The notes under the pieces: model-generated
Database searches by the model: none
The model's input: only the letters and a program-made list of their open reading frames with translations
What the model was told of the DNA's origin: nothing
Made by a program: the position numbers and the translations under genes
Shown here: piece after piece, positions 51,701-61,560 of the stretch
Position numbering within the stretch: position 1 is the first letter of the stretch
How the letters are laid out: every line of letters starts with the position of its first letter
NCBI GenBank assembly: GCA_904063045.1
Contig: CAJFCJ010000006.1
Coordinates: forward strand, 4,170,408-4,234,407
Length of the DNA: 64,000 nucleotides
From: Dimorphilus gyrociliatus
Lineage: Eukaryota > Annelida > Polychaeta > Dinophilidae
Direction: 5' to 3'

Positions 51701-54700
51701 CCGGCGTTCACCGGGTTCAAGGCATTTTGCTTTCCAGAGAAAGGAAATTCAATATTTTCCAAGTAGAAAGTTTTTAATATAAACATTTTGAACGTTTACT
51801 GTAGATTAATATGTTAATTTGTAAAGATACTGAAGCTTATTTACTTGCCAATGCTCAGGATGGAGTGCATTCGAATGACGTAGCTATTGTCGAGTCTCCT
51901 TTAATAAGTGATACAGGATATACTTGCTTGTATTACTCTTATACGATATCAGCAGTTCATAATACAATAATAGCAATCTCTGTACGTCTATATTGTATAA
52001 AACTATAAAATTATAAATAATTTTATTATTCAAATACTAATATATCTTTATGTCTTTATCTAATTAATAGGTAAATATCTTAGATAGTAATAATACATTT
52101 AGAACACTTTCATCGGTTGAAAAGGCTACTAATTCCGCATGGTATACCAAAAGAACGGATATTTTCTCAGATATATCTTACAAGGTACTTTTAATAATAA
52201 CATACATAATCTATGTATTTATTCTTATCAACAGATAATTATAAAAGCGGCAATTTTATCTAAAGGAAGATACGCACATATTAGAATAGATAATATTGGT
52301 ACAAGCAGATCAAGATGCTACAAAGATGAATATTATAAAGGTAAGATTTTTTGAAGAAATTGAAGACCGATATTTTTTAAATATATAGTATTTTAATTAT
52401 AATTCATATATAGTTTCCCCGACTTGTGACTTCAACAAAGATCTTTGCGGCTACGAATTAGCCAACAAGTTAGAAAGCTCTTTTGAATGGGATCGCTCAA
52501 AATTAAATACAACAACTGGTAGAAATATTTAAATATTCTTTATAATTACTATGTAATAAAAAAATAAAACATTTAAATTAGATAACATAGCATTAAGAGT
52601 TGTCCAATCAGAATATACTTCAGGAGATGTTGCAACATTAATATCACCAGAAATAGGAATAAAAAATTCAAATAAATGCGTCTACTTTGATACATATTTC
52701 ATCAATGAAAAGTACATTGTTTCTAATGAAACCTTTTTAAGAGTTTATCAACTTTTAGATGACAATAGGAATCGAGAAAATATGTATATATTTCTTTCTT
52801 TAAAGGAATTAACTATATAGAATTATATATATTTTATCATTTTAGATTAAATATTTCAAGAAACACTTGCTACAAACGTTATTATATAAATTTAACGAAA
52901 CACGTCTCAAAGGTAATCTCTCCAAAATGTTTTAACAATCCGTTTTAAATGTACTATAATCCTTTCTTTGTTTGTTTTCCCCTATAATAGATTATTTTTG
53001 AAGCTACATCAGTGTCTAAAAATGAGGAAACTTTCTTTATCGATAATATTTTGTTCAAAACTGGTAATTGCGTTGAAGGTTAGTTAACTAATTTGAACAA
53101 TTTATTATATTATTACATACTATGTTTACTAATAGAAAATGAAGCTATGTGCACCTTTGAAAATGGTATATGTTATGAATATTCTGTTAAAACAACTCAT
53201 AATGATAACTGGATATGGAAGATTGAAGATGAAAGTGACTTTCTCGGATTTCAATTACTAAAATGTAAAATAGATACTTTAAACAAGTTAAAAAGAATGT
53301 TTCCTTTATTATTTCAATTTTTTTTATTTAAAAAAAGGTAACAAGATAATATCTGTAAGAGACAATTCCGCTAGTATCAATTCAGCTACAACATTGACAA
53401 CAAGCTATATTAATGCAACGAAAAATCATTGCATATCTTTCAATTTTCATGGAGGAAGGTATCAAAGACCGTTGATGGTAGCCATATTTACTCACTATTA
53501 ACATATATAAGTATATTAAACTAAATATAAACGTTTGAATATGCAGGTTTATATAGAAGTTGAAAATGGAATAGTTTCATGTTCGTATAGAGTGAGACAG
53601 TTAGATAAAATTTGGAAAGTTGGATATATTCTGGATCTACCTCAAACTAATGCATTTAGGGTATTAAATATTGCTTTTATATACTGTATATACAGTATAT
53701 ATAATACGATTAATAATTTCATATAGATTCACTTTAAAGCTGTTAAAGGAGGATTTAAAGACGAAATTTTTGCTATCGATGATCTGAAATTTGCCGATAA
53801 AGAAGTTTGCCAAAACTTTACAAACAATCATATGAATAGTATTGGTAAATTTTCTAAACAAAAAAATAGTTTTATTTCAGAGATAATAACATTGAAAAAA
53901 AATTTTCAATCAGATTGTAGATTCCAGAATGATATGTGCGGATATTCTACAAACGAAGCACTTTATCAAGGATTTTCTTGGTTTAAATATGCTATAGGCG
54001 AAAGTAATAACCAGGAAACTTTTGTAGATGATCATATGTTTGTTAAAAATGACTTTAAATTTTAGACCATCACCTCAGAATTCAAGGCTATAATAATGAT
54101 ACTACAGATCAAATTGCTAGATTAATCTCTCCGAAAATGATTAATCCTATATCAAAGGGTAAATGTTTGTACCTTAACCTTAAGAATAAATACAAGCATA
54201 GCGAAGTCTTTATTAAAACATACTTTAAATTTATTAATGAAACATTTTGGAGGTGATTACATTTGGTTTCTATTCTAATAGATAAACATAATTTTTGTAT
54301 TAAATAATTGACAGTATTCCTGAACAAAAGTATAAAGATTCATGCAATTTTAATAGTATCATCTATTACCATATTGACAAACCTGTCGTACAAGTAAGTA
54401 GACTTGTTTTTCATTGTAAAAAATAAATAAAACTTTTTTGTAGGTCATGTTGGAGATTAAATCTTTAGATATTAAAAATAATATCATTACATTAAATACC
54501 ATCAATGTAGAATATTGCAACGGTAACGGTAAGCTCTTACTACTATTGTTAAAGTCATTTGACCTAGTTATAAAACACAGGAAACTATTCCGACAATCGA
54601 AATTGCGAAGAAGATAGTTTGAAAGATAAACTTACATTAGGAAGTAATAAAATTCAATCGAGTGATTTATCTTGGCAGGTAAATCATCTAGTTTACAAAC

Positions 54701-57700
54701 AATTTGAGTAGGTTTAATAAGTACATAAATGCTATAAAAAGGTATCTTTGGAACTCCAAGATTATGAGTCGTTCAGTCAAAAATGTAGTGGTACAATTGT
54801 TCATAATAGATATATTTTAACGCCGGCCAAATGTATTAGCAGGTTTGTTGTTATATTTTTCATACTATGTAGTACAGTCAATTAGTAATTGTTTTAATGC
54901 ATTTAATGTAGAAATACCGATAGAATAATCATTAGATTTGCAAAATCAAGCATTCCTGTTGAGGTTATCCACAAGAAAGATATAGTATTTTATGCTTCTA
55001 AATATGAATTTCTTAATGTTGCTATAATAAGGTTACCGAGATCTTTAATAGCAAACTTTCCAATAAATCCTATTTGCCTACCAAAAACTACTGTCTTACT
55101 GAATGAAAGCTCTCAGTGTTTTCACGTGGAATTGATGAGTAAGTAGTAGTAGAGATAAAAGTAATTGTTTCTCATCACCATTTTTTACGTTATAAATAGA
55201 CAATGGAACGAATTTGATCAATTGGAGAAAAGTCATTGAGCGAAATGAATGTAATAGAGTAATGGGTAATACTACCGACAGACCAAATTTTGTTTGTGCC
55301 TCTTCAAAGAATCCTTCTAATAAAACTACGGAAAGTTATTGTAAAGTTAGTACTACAGTGATAATATGATAAACATTAGCTATTCAAGTACTTTTACAAA
55401 GGTCAAAGGCTTTGGAGATCCTTTAATTTGTTTGATAAATGATAAATGGTTACTTTTTGGCATAAAAAATTGGATTCCATCAATATGTGAATGGGATTTT
55501 AATGTTTACTCTCATATTTCAAGCAATCTAGAATGGATAAATCGCTCTATTGACAGAGATTTAAAATGTACCGAAAGCTGTGTTATTCCTAAAGGTAAGG
55601 TGGGTAACATTGGCACTTTTCTAGCAGAGTCTTTATAATGGCAAACATATCTTTTTTTAAAAGATTTCTTATTGTTTTGCGACTTTGACGATTCTATCTG
55701 TGGATTTGTGGTGAAGAGCTACCCTAATAATGATATTGTCAAATGGACAAGATCCGTAACTCAAGCTGAAGACAATTGTAAGAAAAGAACAATGTAATAC
55801 GAATGTTATTAATTTAAAACATCATTTTGATATTAAAAATAGGTCCTGAAAGTTTCTTAATGGCTCAAGTACTAAAAGTGAGCGCTCAGAGTGTTGCTCT
55901 AGCTGAACTACCAGTTGTTGACCTTATAGGAGATCTATGCTTAATTTTTAAGTATAAGATTAAGCAGTTGGTCGACTCAACAGTATCCTTATCAGTAAGA
56001 ATTACTAATTGATTACTTAGTGTTTTGGTTTAAGTGATAAGAAAATTTTATAAATATAGGTTTATATCAAATTTGACGAAAATGAACCAATTCCTTTAAT
56101 ATTTTTTGATAAGAATACCAATAATCTTTGGAAGAAAAGCGAGATTAGGATTAATAATAATTCGAAATTTAAGGTAGAATGAAAAGAAAAACGATATCCT
56201 TTGTTATTAAATTATTCATTTATATCTTAAAGATAATCTTCAAAGCATCATTAAATTATGAAAATACTAATTATATCTTATTAGATAAAGTTGGAATAAG
56301 AGAAGGAATATGTCCAAATTCTCCATTAACTAGTACAGGTAGTTTTTCTATCATATAAAAGATTTCCCAAATAATAAAGCTGGTTTATCTTTTAGATAAT
56401 TCTATTGACTGTGAATTCCAAAATGGAATGTGCGGTTATAGTTTGAAAAACAATTTAAAAAGTCCATTTGAATGGCAATATGTGAAAATTTCTACAGAAT
56501 TGAACAAATATGGTTTAAAGTTAACTTCTTTCACAGGACATTCTGAATCTGTGACAGAAATTTTATCATCACTAATTCAACCATCTCAAAATGAAAAATG
56601 TCTCTCTATTAATATTTATGGAAAAAATCGATTATCTTACTTAAAAAATATTATTCATGAATTATACGTAAAAGAAAATGATAAGATAAGAAAGTAAGTA
56701 TGAAAGTATATACTGTAGTATTGTATAAATATAGTGTACACATTGAAATTATAAATTGTAGATATAGAAATTTATGTAATTGGGATGTAAAAATGTCAAT
56801 TGGTGGAAATGTTACCCAGATAATACTCAAGGCAAAGTTAAAGTCAAATTATTTTAGAGAAGATATTTTTATTGATAATATTAAGATAAGAAATGTTCCT
56901 TGTATGCACCAAAGTAGTTTGTCATATATGTTTTTTTTATACAAGTTGTCTTACGCTTTGGATTATTTCACTATAGATCATTTATTTTGTACTTTTGAAC
57001 AAGACTTATGTAATTATACCATCGTTCAATATAATGTTGGAGAAAGTAAGAAATTCGTCTGGGAAATAAAGGAAATTGAAGAGTGTTAGTTATATAACAT
57101 CTTTTATTTTTATTATCTTCTATGCAAATTTTCCCTAATTAAATCTAGGTTCAAGAGGAAATAAAGTTTTAGCTCCAAGATCCTTTGTAGGATCTCGTGG
57201 CGATACTACAACAGCAACTACACCAATTGTTAACAATGATAGAAACTTATGCTTATTTTATAAATATCAATTGACTTCCTACTACTCTAAAATCTCTTTG
57301 ACAGTTTGTCTTTTATCTTTTTTATCAAGGATAAGAAGAATAACAAAATAAACTATACGCTTCTGTTTTCTCCTTATAGGTCTATGTTAAAGAAGAGAAT
57401 GGTAAGATAACTCCCCTTAACTTTCATGTTGAAAATACTGCTCCAAATTGGAAAGCTGGCGAAACCTATTTACCAAGTGGAAACATAAGTGTATTTAATT
57501 TTATCCTACTCCGTTATTAACACAAATTTATATGGATTAACTTTACTATTTTAGATTATATTCAAATCGATTCTATACGCACAATACGGCAGTAATGTAA
57601 TGATAGATGATATTGAATTTAGGTCTTGTAACCTTATTAGGCCAAATGAGAAAAGTTTGTATTTAATAATTGTAGAATATTGCATACTAGTTACATTCAT

Positions 57701-59780
57701 ATATTTTATAAGATGATTCACTATCCTGCGATTTTAATAATGGAATGTGTGGCTATGAATTTGAAGTAGATTTTTCAAGTTCAATCGAATGGCATTTAGT
57801 TGAAACTCAAAGTATTTTCAATATTCTTGTTAATAGTTTTATAAAGAATAATAATATTGTCTTTATTTAGAAAAGAATTCTGTAATACGTTTAATAAATG
57901 TCTATAATTCTAAAAAGAAACAAATTAGACTATTTTCACCAAAAATTCAACCATCTAGAGAGGAGAGATGTCTTTTCTTTCAAATGCATCATATCGTTGA
58001 AAATGATCAACAGTTTTCTCCATTTTTCGTTGTATACGTTTATCAAAGAACAAGCGAAGAGGAGAATTTGAAATTTTTGTAACTAGTTTAGACACCTTTT
58101 AATACTATTTAAAATTTTATTGAAATGTTGAATTATAGTTCAGAAATCCAATCGAATAAAGGATGCAATCATTTTATTCAACTGAGAGAAAATGTCGTCC
58201 AAGTAAGTCATATAATAAAACGTTTAGACTATAAATAAACTATAAATCTTCTAGTTTTCATTTGAAGTTCAAGGACAATTGTTAAAAGAGGAAATTACAC
58301 TTCATCTAGACAATTTTAATTTAATCTATTCAAAATGCCCAAATGGTAATATCTATTCAAGTATCGTAACATTACATAAGGAATATTAAAATAAATATTA
58401 TATCATTTAGATTTAACGAATGATTTGCATTACTGCGATTTTTCAAGTGATAATTGTAATTTTATAATTGAAAATTATCATTCAAGGTCAACAATTGATA
58501 AGTTGAAATGGAAAAATCACGAATCAAAGACAAATTTGCTATGTTAGAACAAAATAAAGAGAAATAAATTTGAAGAGACTAATTTATAAACGTTTTATTA
58601 CATAATTCAGGTAACAATTCGTATATGATGGTTGATTCTGTTGATGGATATCCGAATGAGGTTACAGTATTAAGGTCGCCTTTAATAAACAAAGTCGAAG
58701 AAGCTTGTCTTATATTTGATTATAAAATGCCTAATAAACTACAAGGATCAACTTTATCGGTAAGTTCCATAGAATTTAAAACTTTATACATTTTCTACAA
58801 GGAAATCATATTAATAGGTATATATTCAATACGAAAATAAAGAATTAGATTATATTATATCATATAATCACTTTACAAACGATGATTGGATAAAAGAAAG
58901 ATTAATATTAAAACCTAAGCGAATATATCAAGTAATTATCAATAAGTTTAATTATTGATATAGATATATGATAATGAATATTCTCCTTCTATAGGTTTTG
59001 TTTAAAGTTATTCAATTTCAACTATTTTCCGGTAATATCTATATTGATAATATAATTATATCAAAATCGGAATGTCACAATCCTTCAAATTTTGGATACG
59101 ATAGTAAAAATATTATATAATTTCCTTTATAAAAATACTCTATTAATATAAAACTGCTTTTCAACTTTCAATTGACGAAATAGATGATGAAATTTCATGC
59201 AATTTCAACACTAATTTATGCGGATATAGAATAATTAATCAATTGGAGTCGCCATTTGAATTTCAATATTCCGGTAATAAATTTATTGTTTTTATTGTTT
59301 ATAGCTTTTTTTTACTTTTCTTACATTTCTTTTATTTATACTTATCGAAAAAATGAAGGCGAGTCCAATAGGGGTTTGCAACTGAGAAGGAACGAAAAAT
59401 CGACTGGTTATATTGTCAGGATAGTATCGCCTATTATAAGAAAATCGAGTTTGAAAGACAACTGTCTATATTTTAATATAATTGGAAAAAACAATGAAGA
59501 TATCGATTATTTAATGAAATATTTCTACATATCAATATATATCAATGCTCAACCGAAGAATGGATTTAGGTTAATATCTGTATATTATTAATAATTTCTC
59601 TTTAATAGTTTATCCCTCTACAGCAAAACTCAGTTTACTCTAACATCTTCGAGAAATTTTATACCTGTAAAGGAAACTACCATTCAAATTATGCTTGAAA
59701 TTGAATCCTTTCCAGATCTTTTTAACCAAGAATTATACTTTCAAAGCATCATATTATCTCCATTACCTTGTCTTTCCTAA
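48764..59780 (+). CDS. Giant type II membrane protein: SEA, 6 MAM, degenerate trypsin, 6 MAM
   Basis: Around 50 short exons give very roughly 2,600 residues. The N-terminal 74 residues are cytoplasmic. A membrane segment (LMIIILIIVIVLLISIIIGI) at about 75-98 is followed by a SEA-like module (KEYNDLSDELQSSFTDFM, FKSGSIISNFNMLF), a Thr-rich stalk and MAM domains. MAM starts are recognisable: CNFKLNTCGY, CSFDKDICNF, CDFNKDLCGYE, CTFENGICYEY, CRFQNDMCGYS, CDFDDSICGFV, CEFQNGMCGYS, CTFEQDLCNY, CDFNNGMCGYE, CDFSSDNCNF, CNFNTNLCGYR, plus an earlier one lacking the first Cys. A trypsin-like domain sits between the sixth and seventh. The frame stays open through every proposed join and ends PLPCLS-stop. 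MAM and SEA occur in adhesion proteins, receptor phosphatases, meprins and enteropeptidase. Enteropeptidase shares the type II SEA-MAM-trypsin theme but has its active protease at the C terminus. Function here (cell-surface adhesion or recognition) is inference. Module borders are mostly phase-1 introns. Confidence 0.85.
48868..48884. repeat. (CT)n microsatellite
   Basis: TCTCTC run in the first intron of the MAM giant. Confidence 0.85.
53678..53701. repeat. 24-bp palindrome in a MAM-gene intron
   Basis: TATATACTGTAT followed by its exact reverse complement, within the short intron between the two last exons of the fifth MAM domain. It contains the motif TATACTGTATA that recurs in other introns and spacers of the window. 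Confidence 0.6.
54581..55593 (+). other. Degenerate trypsin-like (S1) domain inside the MAM protein
   Basis: Five exons of the gene above read SDLSWQVSLELQ, then KCSGTIVHNRYILTPAKCIS, NVAIIRLPRSLIANFPINPI, a region with NFVCASSK, and GDPLICLINDKWLLFGIKNW. These align with the standard S1 landmarks WQVSL, CGGSLIxxxWVLTAAHC, DIALxRL and GDSGGPLVC. The catalytic His is Lys (PAKC for AAHC), the Asp is Asn (LNVAI for xDIAL), and the Ser-Gly-Gly is missing. The acceptor before GDPL is uncertain (two options), but neither supplies a Ser. The activation cleavage motif IVGG is also absent (LTLG). It is therefore a pseudoprotease, probably a binding module. Confidence 0.8.
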
Positions 59781-60628
59781 AAACAAAAAAACACAGTTAC
59801 AACTATCAATTGACAATATTTACAAAGAAAAAAACATAGAAAATCCTTAATTTGTCACGAACAAACTTAATATGAATGTTAAAAGTGGTGTTATTTTATC
59901 TATCTCTGTTCGTTTAAGAATTATAATTAAGTTTAAAACTGTTATTATAAAATATTAGCAATTATAACAAATAATACAAAAACTAATAGAATTTTAATAT
60001 CATTAAAAAGACATACAGTTCTAAATTACTATCTCAAACAGAGAAGTTAATACTCAAAGAAAAATCATAGTTAAAGTCTAATATAAAAATATTGTAGTTA
60101 TAACCTCCAATTTCACCTTTTACTTTACTCAGGATGAGCAAATAATAGAATCGTGTTAAGTGATTATTATGGTTATTCAATAAAGTAAAATATAGCTAAT
60201 GTTGTACAAATTTTTCTGTAACTTATTCTACATCGTGTTAAAATTTTTTTTTTACTACGATATAATTCGCTGTTAGTGACTAACATACAGGAAGAATAAA
60301 TACAATTTCATTGATTGAACGAGAAATCGTGAAAGATTTAAAAAAGGCCTATATGTCAAAAGTAAAAAAAAGAAAAAGAACGAGCGAGCTCGAAGGCTTT
60401 CAGCGTAGTTTTTTTCTTATTATAAGGAAATTTATTTTATTTTTGTCGTTTTTTCCAAGTTGTCTAATATTTACAGAATATATATATATATGTGTGTTGA
60501 GTGTGTAGCGGTAGTAGCAGTCAATTTGGCAATCGTAACAGTCACTCAACCAACGATAACTTCGCTTTAAAGTAATAATAATTAATTATAATTATAAATA
60601 GTATTTATTTAATATACTTCTTTTACAG
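59781..60628. other. Upstream region of the IL-17-like gene
   Basis: Holds the 3' end of the MAM gene and then T-rich DNA. TTTTACAG immediately before the ATG at 60629 is a splice acceptor, so the cytokine gene has at least one 5' untranslated exon here. The purine-rich stretch near 60360-60400 (with the palindrome CGAGCTCG inside) and the GTGTGTTGAGTGTGTAG segment near 60491-60507 are candidates for the promoter or the untranslated exon. Confidence 0.35.
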
Positions 60629-61414
60629 ATGGAAAACTTTCCACTATTTTCATTATATCTAATATTATGCTTTTTCTATGTACGAGCTGAAGTAAAATCG
60701 GATTGTTTGTCGTTCGATCCACCAGATTTGGTAGAGAGGCTTACGAGATTTAGGACTGAAAATGATTTAGAAGTAGCTGAATTTAGTGAAGAAATTGATA
60801 AAATAGTATTTGAGAAGAAAATTCTTAAAGATTCAAGAGCGAATGCAACTTGTCCTAATTCTTTACAAGAACATATGCAAGAACTGAATAATATCTCAAA
60901 AATGCAGAAAGTAGATTTACGAGTGTCTACATGTCCTATTTTTAACGTTGTCAGTTATCATGAAAAGCGCTTTCCGAGATCGATTACCGAAGTGCGGTGT
61001 CGTTGTTCCTCTCCCAAAACTCCTGGCTGCCTTAGAGAAAATAGTCGAACCGATTCAGATTATGAGTGCGGTCCTATAGCAGTTAGAGTACTTGTTTTGG
61101 TAAAGAATGGTGAATGCGAAAATAACTTTGCAAAATATGTTCCTTATTGGGATGAGCAAGTCGTTGGATGTGGTTGTCAAGCTTCTAAATGGCACGAAAA
61201 GGAAGTAGAACATTCTACTGTTGAATCTTTTACATTAACTCCTCTAAACAACGAGACGACAACAAGAAAATTTACAAACGAAAGTCATAATACAACGATA
61301 AATACAACAAATTCGTCAACAACTGAACAATATACGGAAACAAATTTACTTCAAATAAATACAACAACCACAAAATCCGTATTACAGAATGAAACAGTAA
61401 ATTCAGTTAGTTAA
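60629..61414 (+). CDS. IL-17-like secreted cytokine with a Thr/Asn-rich tail
   Basis: One coding exon, 261 residues. A signal peptide (PLFSLYLILCFFYVRA) ends near residue 20. The IL-17 core spans about 100-185: TCPIFNVVSYHEKRFPRSIT, then TEVRCRCSSPKTPGC, YECGPIAVRVLVLVKNGEC and the closing VVGCGCQASK. Eight cysteines (102, 124, 126, 134, 147, 163, 181, 183) follow the family layout of Pro-x-x-Ile-x-Glu-x-x-Cys, Pro-Ile in the middle and Gly-Cys-x-Cys at the end. IL-17 family ligands are secreted dimers that signal through IL-17R/SEFIR-Act1 to NF-kB. They are expanded in molluscs and annelids. The last 75 residues are unusual: rich in Thr, Ser and Asn, with about seven N-glycosylation sequons, like a mucin stalk. 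I see no cystine-knot signature of Spaetzle or neurotrophin that would fit better. Confidence 0.85.
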   Translation: MENFPLFSLYLILCFFYVRAEVKSDCLSFDPPDLVERLTRFRTENDLEVAEFSEEIDKIVFEKKILKDSRANATCPNSLQEHMQELNNISKMQKVDLRVSTCPIFNVVSYHEKRFPRSITEVRCRCSSPKTPGCLRENSRTDSDYECGPIAVRVLVLVKNGECENNFAKYVPYWDEQVVGCGCQASKWHEKEVEHSTVESFTLTPLNNETTTRKFTNESHNTTINTTNSSTTEQYTETNLLQINTTTTKSVLQNETVNSVS

Positions 61415-61560
61415 GTAACTACAATGCCAAATAAAAGTAAAGATATCAATTTATCAAGACCATCATCGGTGAGGAAGAATATTAAAATATAAAATTTCAA
61501 ACTATTATAATAAATATATTTATATTAAAGGTTTAAAAATATAAATAAACATATTTGAAC

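Noticed and set aside
54581-55593. Active trypsin-type protease
   Set aside because: The fold landmarks are present but His, Asp and Ser of the triad are all replaced or missing.
60629-61414. Spaetzle or neurotrophin-type ligand
   Set aside because: The cysteine spacing and the final Gly-Cys-x-Cys fit IL-17 better, and no dibasic cleavage site before a terminal knot was seen.
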